A stretch of DNA of 64,000 nucleotides, from assembly GCA_036435485.1 (NCBI GenBank), contig CM071598.1:120778148-120842147 (forward strand). Direction: 5' to 3'. Positions 1 through 10,247 of this stretch are shown here, piece after piece. The notes beneath the pieces were generated by a model. That model saw only the letters and a program-made list of their open reading frames with translations. It searched no databases and was not told where the DNA came from. The position numbers and the translations under genes are program-made. Numbering within the stretch: position 1 is the stretch's first letter; every line of letters begins with the position of its first letter. The DNA comes from Saposhnikovia divaricata. Taxonomy: Eukaryota > Streptophyta > Magnoliopsida > Apiales > Apiaceae.

Positions 1-835
1 AGAAGAACTATGCAAACAAGTTTGATAGAAATTACCAATTATAAAGAATTCGTACAAGTTGCAAGAGAGAGCCTTTGTATAATCATATAATATTATGAAA
101 ACAAACATATAATCCAAACAGAGTTATGATTGGGCTTATCACCATTTCCAATTGATTAACCAAACATTCATACACCGTAATCAAAAATCAACAAAATATG
201 CAAAAAATTAAGACTAAGTATTGATATATATATGATTGATAACAATTGAAATATACAATTACAAACTAAATCTAAATCAATACATACAATCAATACATGC
301 GAATTCCGGAGAGTAATTAATTATCAAGGAAATCTGAGATTAAGAAGATGAGTAATTTGGTACCTCCATTTGATGAATATCACTCTTCTACAGAGTTTGC
401 ACACAACCGGTATTCTTTTCCCACAGTTGAGATATGTATATATTCTGCATGCAACTACAATTTAGGGATTTTTTGTTACCTATATTATTTTAATGTTTTT
501 CTAAAATTAGGTAATGGACATATCTCTAACGGTCTTACTTTTATCATAAATACCCCTAATAAGTTTTTATTAAGACAAGCATTAAATTAAGTTTTTATTA
601 AGACAAGCATTAAATTGTATAAGTGTCTCAACTACTACCTGTTTTGTGTATATCAAGAAGTATTTTATTTTAAATTCTTAAAAAATTTTAAATATCTTAC
701 CCATTATTAAAATAAGTGATTTAAAAAAAAATAACACTATTGAATCATTCTATTTTCTTTTAAAAAATAATCAATCTTTTTGTCATTCTATGAATATAAT
801 TTTAATGCCATATTCTTTTACGAGCTAACATCGTT
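1..835. other. AT-rich intergenic DNA
   Basis: This stretch is strongly AT-rich with no convincing gene. The only open frame of any length (348-590) has no recognisable domain and runs into a tandem repeat, so it is not called. A perfect 28-base tandem repeat at 561-616 is listed separately. Confidence 0.6.
561..616. repeat. Perfect 28-bp tandem duplication
   Basis: The 28 bases at 561-588 (beginning AAGTTTTTATTAAGACAAGC) are repeated without change at 589-616. The perfect identity suggests a recent slippage or duplication event. Confidence 0.95.
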
Positions 836-1546
836 GAATGTTACTAACATCTTCGTTTAAATTAAACATGTAAAATGTAATCCATTAAAAGCAAGACCTT
901 TCGTTATTTTTATCAACCACCTTATGCCCACAATGATGAATATGATTAACACCGTCTAATAATTACAAAAAAAATACAGATTTATTTAAATTTAAAATTT
1001 ACTTTTAAATAAATTTTAAAATTAGAATTTTTAAAAAGATTTAAAAAATAGGATAACTCCGTTTAATAATATTTTTTATATTTCCATAATTTTGTTTGTA
1101 ATAATATTACGGAAAAGAAACATAATTATCAAATATTTCCAAATTATTATTTAAATGTCAAATCACCGGAAAGGTTTAAACATTTTAACTAATTTAACTT
1201 GTCGAGGTCGTTTCACTCATGGTCAGTTGTATGTAAAGTAAAATCTCTATAAATTAATATCGTTGGTACCGGCAAATTTTATTAATTTTTCTCGATTATT
1301 ATTTAAGTGAGTTAAAATCTATATTGTCGCTATTATGTTTAACCAAATATCTATATTCAAAATATTAATTTATCGTCGATTTAAATTTTAATATAGTTGT
1401 TTATGGAGTTACGTATCCTTCTGGATTGGACATACTATTTTATATTTATCGCGGAGGTTTAACTAATTTAATTGCTAATGTAGTATGTTAGGAATTTTTG
1501 ATATTTTATGAAAATATATTTCGGTTTGCGATCACATTCATTTTAT
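836..1546. repeat. AT-rich direct duplication, copy 1
   Basis: This segment (starting GAATGTTACTAAC, ending GATCACATTCATTTTA) is repeated at 1609-2394 with only scattered substitutions. It contains no protein-like frame. Inside are inverted AT motifs such as AAATTAATA facing TATTAATTT. No terminal inverted repeats or target-site duplications could be assigned, so the class is unknown. Confidence 0.85.
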
Positions 1547-1608
1547 AAAAATCAAATACATGTAATTGCTTTGCAACCAAAAGTCCATTATCTGACTACA
1601 AGAATTGT

Positions 1609-2394
1609 GAATGTTAGTAACATTTTCGTTTAAATTAAACATGTAAAATGTAATCCATTAAAAACAAGACTTTTCGTTATTTTTATCAACCACCTTATGC
1701 CCACAATGATGAATATGATTAACACCTTCTAATAATTACAAAAAAATACAGATTTATTTAAATTTAAAATTTACTTTTAAATAAATTTTAAAAATAGGAT
1801 TTTTAAAAAGATTTAAAAAAATAGGATAACTCCGTTTAATAATATTTTTTATATTTCCATAATTTTGTTTGTAATAATGTTACGGAAAAGAAACATAATT
1901 ATCAAATAATAGTTCGACATTTTTTATATTTCCATAATTTTGTTTGTAATAATATTACGGAAAAGAAACATAATTATCAAATATTTTCAAATTATTATTT
2001 AAATTTCAAATCACCGGAAAGGTTTAAACATTTTAACTAATTTAACTTGCCGATGTCGTTTCACTCATGGTCAGTTGTATGTATAGTAAAATCTCTATAA
2101 ATTAATATCATTGGTACCGACAAATTTTATTAATTTTTCTCGATTATTAAGTAAGTGAGTTAAAATCTATATTGTCGCTATTATGTTTAACCAAATATCT
2201 ATATTCAAAATATAGATTTATCGTCGATATAAATTTTAATATAGTTGTTTAGGGAGTTACGTATCCTTCTGGATTGGACATATTATTTTATAGTTATCGC
2301 CGAGGTTTAACTAAATTAATTGCTAATGTTGTATTTTAGGAATTTTTAATATTTTATGAAAATATATTTCGGTTTGTGATCACATTCATTTTAA
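1609..2394. repeat. AT-rich direct duplication, copy 2, with an internal tandem duplication
   Basis: This is the second copy of the segment at 836-1546, separated from it by about 60 bases. It is longer because a ~75-base stretch is itself duplicated (about 1841-1916 and 1917-1988, sharing TTTTTTATATTTCCATAA and GGAAAAGAAACATAATTATC). Homology ends near 2394, before the leader of the next gene. Confidence 0.85.
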
Positions 2395-2824
2395 AGAGGA
2401 AAATTTATAATTTATTGTATATAATGATAATATGATATTTTCACACTAAATATCATAGGCTTAAGAAGATTTATATATTCTTGCAGTTTTGTTACATAAT
2501 GCTGTCATTTCATGTAATGATTTTGTTTAACTTTACAAGTTACTTATATTGTCAGAATCTATAATGAGATTCATGTATTCAACATTTAACTAATATTAAA
2601 AAACAGAAATATTTAAGACATATGGGAGATAAATGGTCGTTTCATTTTTGCATGCGTGCTGTTAAGTACAACTTCAGTTTACATTCACTTCATCCTTTCA
2701 CATTCTCCAATACTTTCATCTCCAGACATTGGCATGTACCTCTCTTCAGACTCATTTTAAATTTCTTTCATCTCTAAACCAAATCCATAATACCATATTG
2801 ATCAATAGACTTATAACCAAAGCC

Positions 2825-3601
2825 ATGGATGCTAACAACATTCAAAATTTAAGAGCTGATGTTATTAGTCAAGTTTTCAATTTCATTATACTGGAGGACA
2901 ATAATTTCTCTGGTTTTTCAAATCTACTAATCGTTTGGGCAATGGGTCAATCAAGGCAAATGATTAAGTTTGTTCTAGAGAGTCTAAACTGGGATGTATT
3001 GTACCAGTTTCATAATGATCCTATTGAAGTGGTTCGTGATTGTTTTGAGGGGTTTATACAATTTGCTGTTCGGTTTGATGTTGAGCAAGCAAAATTTTAC
3101 AATTCTACTCGAAAACTCTTCTTGAGAGAGGATGTTCAGCAACATCTATATGTTTTGAGTGATCTATCAGGTAACCATTTCCCATCAAGATTCTCATACT
3201 TATTTTTTAAATCCATTTATAGAACATTTAAGAGAAATGAAACTGCTGTGGAGATGAATACCTTGCTCAATAATACTTATCTGAGGAATCGTATAATCGA
3301 GCAAATGTCATTTCTGCAAGATATGTATTTTAACATTTCCGAGGTCAATTATCTTTTGCCTGTATTCAAGTTTTGCCCAAATGCAAGGAATCCAAATCCA
3401 ATGTATCAGGTAGATGGTGTTCCTCTAGGAGATGAAACATGGTACTCACCCTGTCCGAGAACTGTTGAAGAGATTTACATTGATGACAACCATACATGGG
3501 GGAAATCCATCACCATGAAACACATGTGGGAAACTGATTGTATTTACTGCAAACTTCAGATAATTCTCTACAAAGTTCTGCTTTCTTATGTTCAGACTTA
3601 A
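2825..3601 (+). CDS. Single-exon plant protein, possibly a diverged F-box (At2g35280-like) protein
   Basis: From the ATG at 2825 the frame encodes about 258 residues and ends with TAA at 3599-3601. The same frame is open upstream to 2729 but contains no other ATG there, so 2825 is preferred. The first ~40 residues (LRADVISQVFNFI, then FSGFSNLLIVW) have the hydrophobic spacing of an F-box. The part around FIQFAVRFDVEQAKFY and GNHFPSRFSYLFF recalls the spaced GN-EA-Y and GH-A-Y pattern following the F-box in At2g35280-type proteins. If right, it would act as a substrate adaptor of an SCF ubiquitin ligase. That is inference from weak pattern similarity. A C-rich tail (CPNARNPNP, CIYCK) is also present. 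Nothing breaks the frame. Confidence 0.55.
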   Translation: MDANNIQNLRADVISQVFNFIILEDNNFSGFSNLLIVWAMGQSRQMIKFVLESLNWDVLYQFHNDPIEVVRDCFEGFIQFAVRFDVEQAKFYNSTRKLFLREDVQQHLYVLSDLSGNHFPSRFSYLFFKSIYRTFKRNETAVEMNTLLNNTYLRNRIIEQMSFLQDMYFNISEVNYLLPVFKFCPNARNPNPMYQVDGVPLGDETWYSPCPRTVEEIYIDDNHTWGKSITMKHMWETDCIYCKLQIILYKVLLSYVQT

Positions 3602-4847
3602 GCTTTTATGTTTCAAGAATATTTTGACTTAAATTTGATCTATGTAATATAACTATTGTGGTTCATTTTCAACTTTTTCTCCACCTGGAGATGGATTTAA
3701 TATTTGTTTGTTATTGTTTTTCATATGTTTTACTGAATGCATGTTGTTTCTATCACTTTAACTTCTCCCTCTGGTACAAATTATTGAAACAGATTAATGA
3801 ATCAAGGATAAAATTTTTTGGTCCAGATTAAGAAGTTAGAAATTTTTCAACTATGATTGTCACTAAACAGTTAAGCATTGCATGTAGAGCAGCTAAATCC
3901 CTGTTTAGTAGTTCAATTTACAAATATACTCCTTCTTATTGTTTCTTAGTTCTTTGCTATATGTTGCCAATGGTTTAACAATAGTCTTTAATCATGTATG
4001 TTCATCTCTGTTTTGCTCAATATCCTTTTTCCACAACTTATCCATTTATAAACGACGTATCACTATTGTACTTATGTTGCATTTTAAATCATTAGCAATA
4101 ACATACTTTTAGTTGGAAACATGTATTGGAATACTTTACTTTCCCAGTTCATATTGTACATCTATTTTTTCCAATTCTTAGTTAGTTTTTTCTTTTAAAT
4201 CACTGTTTAGTACTATAGTTTACAACTATACTCAATCTTATAAGTCCTTGGTTATTTTGCTATACGTATTCAATGGTTTTACAGTAGCATTCACTAAAGG
4301 TTACTACGTTTCTCTCCTTTTACACAAATTTGTTTTTCTTAGATGATATGTTGATTATCATGTAAGTTGCTTACTTACACCATCCTTTGATTTCAGAACA
4401 AAAATTTTCTTTATTAGAGTGTACTTTATTAATCGTGAACTTTATACCGTGCTTTCTTTTTTTTTTTCCCCTGTCATTTTATTCAATCATGTATGTGGTA
4501 CTTTGTTCAGATTGTACAGAGCTTATGCTTGATATACATGTCTGTTTTGCCATGGAAGCATTTTCGAACACCTGATTCATTTTTATTCAATGTATCATTA
4601 TTATAATGGACATGTTTAGCAATGCAAAAACTTTTGAAAGATTAAGTAAATTCATAGACCATATAATAAGAAATAGGTTAAACCATTACACAAGACGTTT
4701 TTATTTACATGTACACAACATGATTACAATATTAGTAAATGACATGAACATGTCTTCATTGATTTAGACTAAACCAAACACTAAAATAGACATTCACAAT
4801 ACTATACAGGCTTCACTATATATTACAGATGGAATCCACATATTGAA
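3602..4847. other. Intergenic DNA with a diverged ~100-bp duplication
   Basis: No gene is visible. Segments near 3890-3990 and 4195-4290 are diverged copies of each other, sharing CTGTTTAGTA, a run ending in TACAA-TATACTC, and CAATGGTTT motifs. The short open frame at 4387-4575 has no family features and is not called. Confidence 0.5.
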
Positions 4848-5428
4848 CTATATGTTACGGATGAAATCCACAAGTCTACCACCCATCTTTAGTCTCTGTT
4901 TTTCAAGTTCCTCAGACTTTGCTTTCCAATCATTTATCTTTTCAATCCATCCTGCTTGAAAAGTCTGAAAACCTGTTAACATTTCATCCAATCGTTCTTT
5001 CAACTGTTTTACATGGCCAACAATTGATGTGTTTGTATCTTCCACAAATTTTCTTTCATTTTCAGAATACGCAGTGTTAAGTAGAACATTTTGCTGGGAA
5101 GATTCTCCAACACTTCAACGTCCGTTACCTTCCAACACCTCGATAATGTTCCTACAATTTAAACAATGTAATTGTATCCTTATAATCAATTTTAAAATAG
5201 GTAGCAATAACATTTTTTCGTACCCGTATTTTTCTCTAGGCCAATGGTTTGAGTAAATAACAAAGATTGTCTGTCAAACATGCTCTTGAAAAACAAACCA
5301 AAGTCTTCATTTACTACACGAATTTCTTCATTCAATTCTGCTGATGTCATGTTAATGTTATTCAGGTCATTCACCAACAGATTCTTGATACTTGAGTATC
5401 TTCTTCTCTTTGAAGATCTTGAACTCAT
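4848..5428 (-). pseudogene. Small charged coiled-coil protein, probably decayed
   Basis: On the minus strand a first exon would start at the ATG at 5428 (MSSRSSKRRRYSSIKNL...) and could end at a GT donor after 5224. A second would begin after the AG before 5151 and end with the stop at 4848. The second part reads as a charged heptad-like helix (HVKQLKERLDEML, then WKAKSEELEKQRLKM). Two problems suggest decay: an in-frame TGA at 5117-5115, and exon phases that do not match. The first exon carries a basic start (SSKRRRYSS) that could be a nuclear signal. I do not recognise the family. It might still be a real small gene with an intron I have misplaced. Confidence 0.3.
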
Positions 5429-5554
5429 TTCTGAATTAAGAATTAGGAAAAGAAGGAAAGAATGTTGTACATATTTTTTTCTCAAATATTGATATCTATT
5501 TTTATAGGACTTTTTGGACGGTTTTGCATTAGGTGGTGGTTTTAAAACCGCCAT

Positions 5555-6376
5555 GTCACGTACAATGTAACCTCTTGGTTAGTTATTTTAATTAGTATAA
5601 GTTAACCTCTCGGTTAGTTATTTTAATTAGTAGTAACAAATTATATTTTAGTAGTACATTGCAGTATTTTTTTAAATTTTTATGAGGTATAATTTTTTTT
5701 TAATTTTTTGTTTATTTTCATGCCTTTTTAATTTTCCATACAAACAATCTATTGATAAAATTTAATATGTTATTTTTTCTTATTGTTTTTTTTCCGTCAA
5801 TAAGATATAGTATAAATTTGGTTTATATAGTAAAAGTTTAATTTATTTAATTTCTTTAAATTGGTCTTTTATGTTTTGAGATCCTATATCAAGCATGAAT
5901 CATCAATCATATCATCAATCATATCATTAAATTTAATTTAGAATAATTTGTTAAGATGATTCATAAAATAATTTGATTTTAAAGTGATTACCTCCTAATT
6001 TAAAGATAACTCCTGATTTAAAGATTTTATCTTTTAACTAACTTTATGCATGAATCATCAATCATATCATTAATTTTAAGTTAGAATATTTTGTTAACAT
6101 GAGTGATAAAATCATTTTATTTTAAGTAGGATACCTCATAATTAAAAGATTATATTTGGTAACTAACTGATAGACTCTATAAGCAAAAGAAACACGTTTA
6201 AACTATCCTACTAATCCAGAAACATAGTAGCTATTGTCAAATACCTCCAAAGGTTCATGTTTCTTACATTTCAATGGTTTTTTCATTTCTTTTTGTATAT
6301 CATATCAAGGCTCATTAGAAGTTTTTAGTATTTATTATTTTTTAATATTTTAATATAATCATTATTGCAAACAGTT
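5555..6376. other. AT-rich intergenic DNA with short duplications
   Basis: There is no gene. A ~33-base motif (ACCTC-CGGTTAGTTATTTTAATTAGTA) occurs twice in tandem around 5568-5635. A longer diverged duplication joins about 5893-6030 and 6048-6170, both starting CATGAATCATCAATCATATCAT. The DNA just before 6377 would hold the promoter and leader of the following RPA-like gene; I see no clear TATA box. Confidence 0.5.
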
Positions 6377-7580
6377 ATGTACATGCACGATCATCTTTCC
6401 ACACTGAATGAAACTACAGTTGGATGGACACTTAAGGTCCGTGTAACAAGGATTTGGAATACGATTTCCAATAACGGTGCTATCATTTGTCACAATATGC
6501 TTCTTTTAGATTGTTTGGTAAGATTCCTTTTCCTCTATAAGTTTGTTTTGAATCAATAGTTGTTTTCACTTTGATATATTAGAAAATTTCATTAATCATG
6601 ATATGGTTTATAATCAGAACACTCATATGCATGCAATGGTCACTCCTGCTATATGGAATACTTTTCACAATCATATATTGGAAGGAGAATTATATCAGAT
6701 TATCAATGTTCGTGTTCTTCAAGCTTTTGGTTTATACAGGCCTGTTAGCACAGTTAAATGCCTTACATTTGTTCCTTCTACTATGATAATTGTTTATCCT
6801 CATGATGACTTAATAATTCCAATGCACAAATTTGAGTTTAAACCGCTCCGAGATCTTTATGATATCGTTTGGTCATACGATCCTTTTCAGAAACCAAACT
6901 ATTCTACAGGTAAATTTTAGTTTTTTATTATGTATCAATAACTCCAGTATTGTTGCAAGTTTTAATATTGTTTCCTAATATCCAAGATGTGATTGGAGTT
7001 TTGGAAGATCTTGAACCATTGCAGACAGTTGACACACATTTTGGTCAAAGACAGTATGTACGATTTAGAATAATTGATGGAAGGTATAATACTTTTCCAG
7101 GTTCAGGTAAATTAATGTTATATAAATTTCACACTTAATTGACATTTGTTTTGTTCAGTGTTTCTATCCGAGTTTGTTTCTGGGGGCCATTGAATGCAAA
7201 TACTGAACCTTTGTATGCAAACCACGACAGGATGCCAGTAATTGTAATTCTGGCAAGTATCAAGCTTTCTGTTTGCCAAGGTTTGTGATGTATGATATTT
7301 TTTTTATATATCATATGTTCTCCTATCTACACAATTTTAATATTGTTGTGCAAACCAGGAAGACCACATATTTATAGCTTTCCTTCTTCTAAGATTTATA
7401 TTAATCTTCCACATCCGGATGTTTTCATGATGAGGAATAGGTATGAGTTTTTTTTTTAATTTTCTATAACATATGAGACTTGATAATCACAATTTATTTA
7501 ATACTTATTAATAATCGTGACCTATTATGTTTTGCAGGTTGGTTGATCAAGGTTTTCAGGGTAACTTACATGATCATTAA
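6377..7580 (+). CDS. RPA1-like OB-fold protein, short form without the C-terminal domain
   Basis: Six exons with GT-AG introns of 75-100 bases join into an open frame of 258 residues: 6377-6517, 6618-6909, 6987-7083, 7159-7280, 7359-7440, 7538-7580. The phases agree at every junction. The start MYMHDHLSTLNETTVGW leads into WTLKVRVTRIW, the hallmark of the DUF223/OB fold of plant RPA 70-kDa-like proteins. A second OB region follows (DVIGVLEDLEPL, then RVCFWGP and the PSSKIYIN motif). Such proteins bind single-stranded DNA. The last exon gives only a short tail ending GFQGNLHDH and stops, so the zinc-ribbon third OB domain found in its neighbour at 10248-12830 is missing. It may be a functional short paralogue or a truncated copy; the frame itself is intact. 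Confidence 0.75.
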
Positions 7581-8756
7581 AATATTATCAAATCATTTAG
7601 GGCACAGTTGCGTTTTTTACAAAACAATATGATTTCAGTCATTCAAGATGACGGTTTTATAATTTGTTATTAAGGAATGCTTTTAATGTTTTCAACAATG
7701 TTTGGATTTCCAAAATTTTGTTATTATCAGTTTAAGCAGAGTATTTTTTATTGTTAATTCAATAAATTACTTATTTCTAATTGTCTTTCCTATGAAAGAT
7801 GTTTTTATTAATTTTTCATTTTATTTTGCAAAATTGACAATGTTCAACCAAACAAATATGCCCTTGCACAACACCTCATTTAAGCGGTTAACAAGTTCAC
7901 AAATTTATCAAAATAATAGTAAAATGCAGACTAATAAATTAATTTGCATAAGTTTTTTAGGATATTAAAATACTGATAGATGAGCCAAAACATATTAATG
8001 TATAATGACACATTGTTCTTATGTATACATTGCAGGTTAAAGAATATTTCATTGTCATATGATTTATTATATAAATTATACGTTAGTAATTTAAATTGTT
8101 CTAATTACGTTATATCATACTAATTTTTGGTAATTTATCGATTAAAAGATACTCAACATGTTTTGCACCAATGTTGGTATATATTCCCATATCCTTTCTA
8201 ATTTGGAAAGTGTATCAAAAAATAATAAAGATTTGTTCTGTTCCATAACATGCTATTTATCCATCCTTATCAGTTGCTAAATTAGAGGAATCATAATTTC
8301 AAGATCACATATATACATATTTGTTGTAACTCAGGCCTGATAAATCTTCCATGTAATACATTGCATGAGTTCACCGAGAGGATTACATGTAACCTCTTCG
8401 TTAATATTTATTAACATATGAAAAGTTTTAAAACGTTTATACAGTTTTGTGTTACATAAATACGTTTTTAATTTCGTGTTACATAAGTACTTTTTTTTAA
8501 AAACAAAATGGGATCATGATACTATGAAATATCATTACAATACAGTTATAATTAAAAAAAACTGCTAACAAACTATTATGAAATAATTTTTAGGAAACTG
8601 AATTTCAATTAAAACTAAATTATCCAAATTCATTACATAATCAGACGGTTCAAATGGACAAACTACAATGAAGTAAACACTTAATTTGTTGGACAGATTA
8701 AAAAATACTTTGAGAGATGATTGTTTGTTCTTAATGATCTTTAAGAGTAATCTATT
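7581..8756. other. Intergenic DNA between convergent genes
   Basis: This is AT-rich DNA lying after the stop of the plus-strand RPA-like gene and after the stop of the minus-strand B3 gene. It should hold both 3' ends. No third OB domain remnant of the RPA-like gene was found here. A short open frame at 7702-7968 has no protein-like features. Confidence 0.5.
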
Positions 8757-9417
8757 TTATGGTAGTTGAACATCAAAAGCAATTCCATTAGGATCTTCAA
8801 CAAGAGTGAAGACTAAATTCTGGTTTTGTTGTAATCCATTGTCTTTTGCAAAAAGGTTCCACCCAGCAGAAAATCTTGGGATTTTATGGTTGTATACTAT
8901 TCCAACTGACCAAGATCCATTTGTAGTCCTCATCAAAACCTTTTCACCAGCTATCCATTGTCTACCATGTGGAATGATAGTTTTAGGAATATGCTGCAAA
9001 ACCATATAATAACTTAATAAGAACAATCATGCAGTGCAATTGTTTATTATAACAAATAATAGTTAATTCTGATTTTATTACTTACCACTCCATGTGATGT
9101 TTTGTTAACATTGCACAATGTTAGGCAGACATTGAAAGTTATTGCTGCATTATTAATCTGGTTCTCATCAAGTCCATGCTCTTCCCCAGCCAGATCTTCA
9201 ACATCCATATCTATATGAACTGTAGTATAAACATTTATTACAAAATATATGCAATTATGTCTTAATAATAATTTATAAAGTGTTGTAGCTTTAAATTTGT
9301 TAAGGCATAGCTGAATCACAAGAGAAATAACTAAATTTGAGAATTACATTACCTTCTTCATCCTCTTCAGGTTCAACTACTTTTTCAACTAGGCTTGAGC
9401 TCTCAGCATTGTTCGAT
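8757..9417 (-). CDS. B3 DNA-binding domain protein (REM-like), 5' part not identified
   Basis: Three minus-strand exons read without a break: 9417-9353, 9219-9086 and 8993-8757, with GT-AG introns and stop TAA at 8759-8757. The first two give an acidic linker (VEKVVEPEEDEEG, then DMDVEDLAGEEHG). The rest is a complete B3 fold: AITFNVCLTL, HIPKTIIPHG, GSWSVGIVYN, FSAGWNLFAKDNGL, and LVFTLVED at the end. This matches the REM branch of plant B3 transcription factors, which bind DNA in the nucleus. The first exon starts in phase 2, so an upstream exon must exist. I could not find one between 9418 and the next gene, so this may be the 3' half of a multi-B3 protein or a truncated copy. It sits antisense between two RPA-like paralogues. 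Confidence 0.7.
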
Positions 9418-10247
9418 CTGCGTACATTTTTGTTTTAAGTTTTATATAAGAATTTATTAAGGAAGGAATTAAATTATTTTTACTCCTTCACCATTATATT
9501 TTTCGTATTTAAAATTCCATCAATTTCGCCATTTAAATTATTATGTCGGCCAAATTTGAAATCATACATATTTGGACAATAAACAATACTATCAAGATGA
9601 TTTATAAATCAAATCTTTTATAAAAATCAAACAATATAGATTTGTGTTTGATTGAAGTTGGTGCACGCGATTTGTTTACATATTGCAATTAAATTAAAAC
9701 GATATAAATTTCAAGTATATCGTATATCTTTTTACTTATAGACAAATTCTTGTGGCAAGACTTTTTAGTAATCAACATCCTAAATTTAATACATCCTAAA
9801 TTTAATACAAGAGTATATTAAGATATTCTGTTAGTATGATTGTAGAAATCAACTCTATCAATATCTTTTCAACCATATATATCCCTGAAATCAAGGCTAT
9901 TCAAATTTGTTAAAAAGGATATACTACAGAAACAACTAATTGTTTTGCTATATAACCACTATCCCACGTGATTCTATCCCACGATAACCACTAAACAATT
10001 ATTGTGAATCATTAAGCTATAGACGACAACCTTACTGGTATGTTTTCCTGCTTGTTTAAATGTTCATCTATTTTCTTATGCAATTCTAGGTTTACTATGT
10101 CGTACAGTGTTCAATACATATATCTTCACTTTGTTTTTCTTATTCATTAACTAAATTCAACTATTAACATTACTTCTTAGGTGTATATTTGCTGTAGTAT
10201 TTCGAAGTGGTTAACGACTTTTTATATGTTTCAGAATCGCAGTAAAC
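9418..10247. other. Shared upstream region of the B3 and second RPA-like genes
   Basis: This divergent intergenic stretch is AT-rich. A CACGTG G-box core lies at 9965-9970, about 280 bases before the ATG at 10248. A 15-base sequence is tandemly repeated near 9778-9810 (CCTAAATTTAATACA twice). No exon supplying the missing start of the B3 gene could be recognised. Confidence 0.5.
9965..9970. promoter_or_regulatory. Possible G-box (CACGTG)
   Basis: A CACGTG palindrome is flanked by TCC and ATT, about 280 bases upstream of the second RPA-like gene. G-boxes are bound by bZIP and bHLH factors in plants. A six-base match can occur by chance, so this is only suggestive. Confidence 0.25.

Noticed and set aside
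7702..7968. Plus-strand frame after the first RPA-like gene
   Set aside because: It has AT-driven composition and no similarity to the OB domains that would be expected there.
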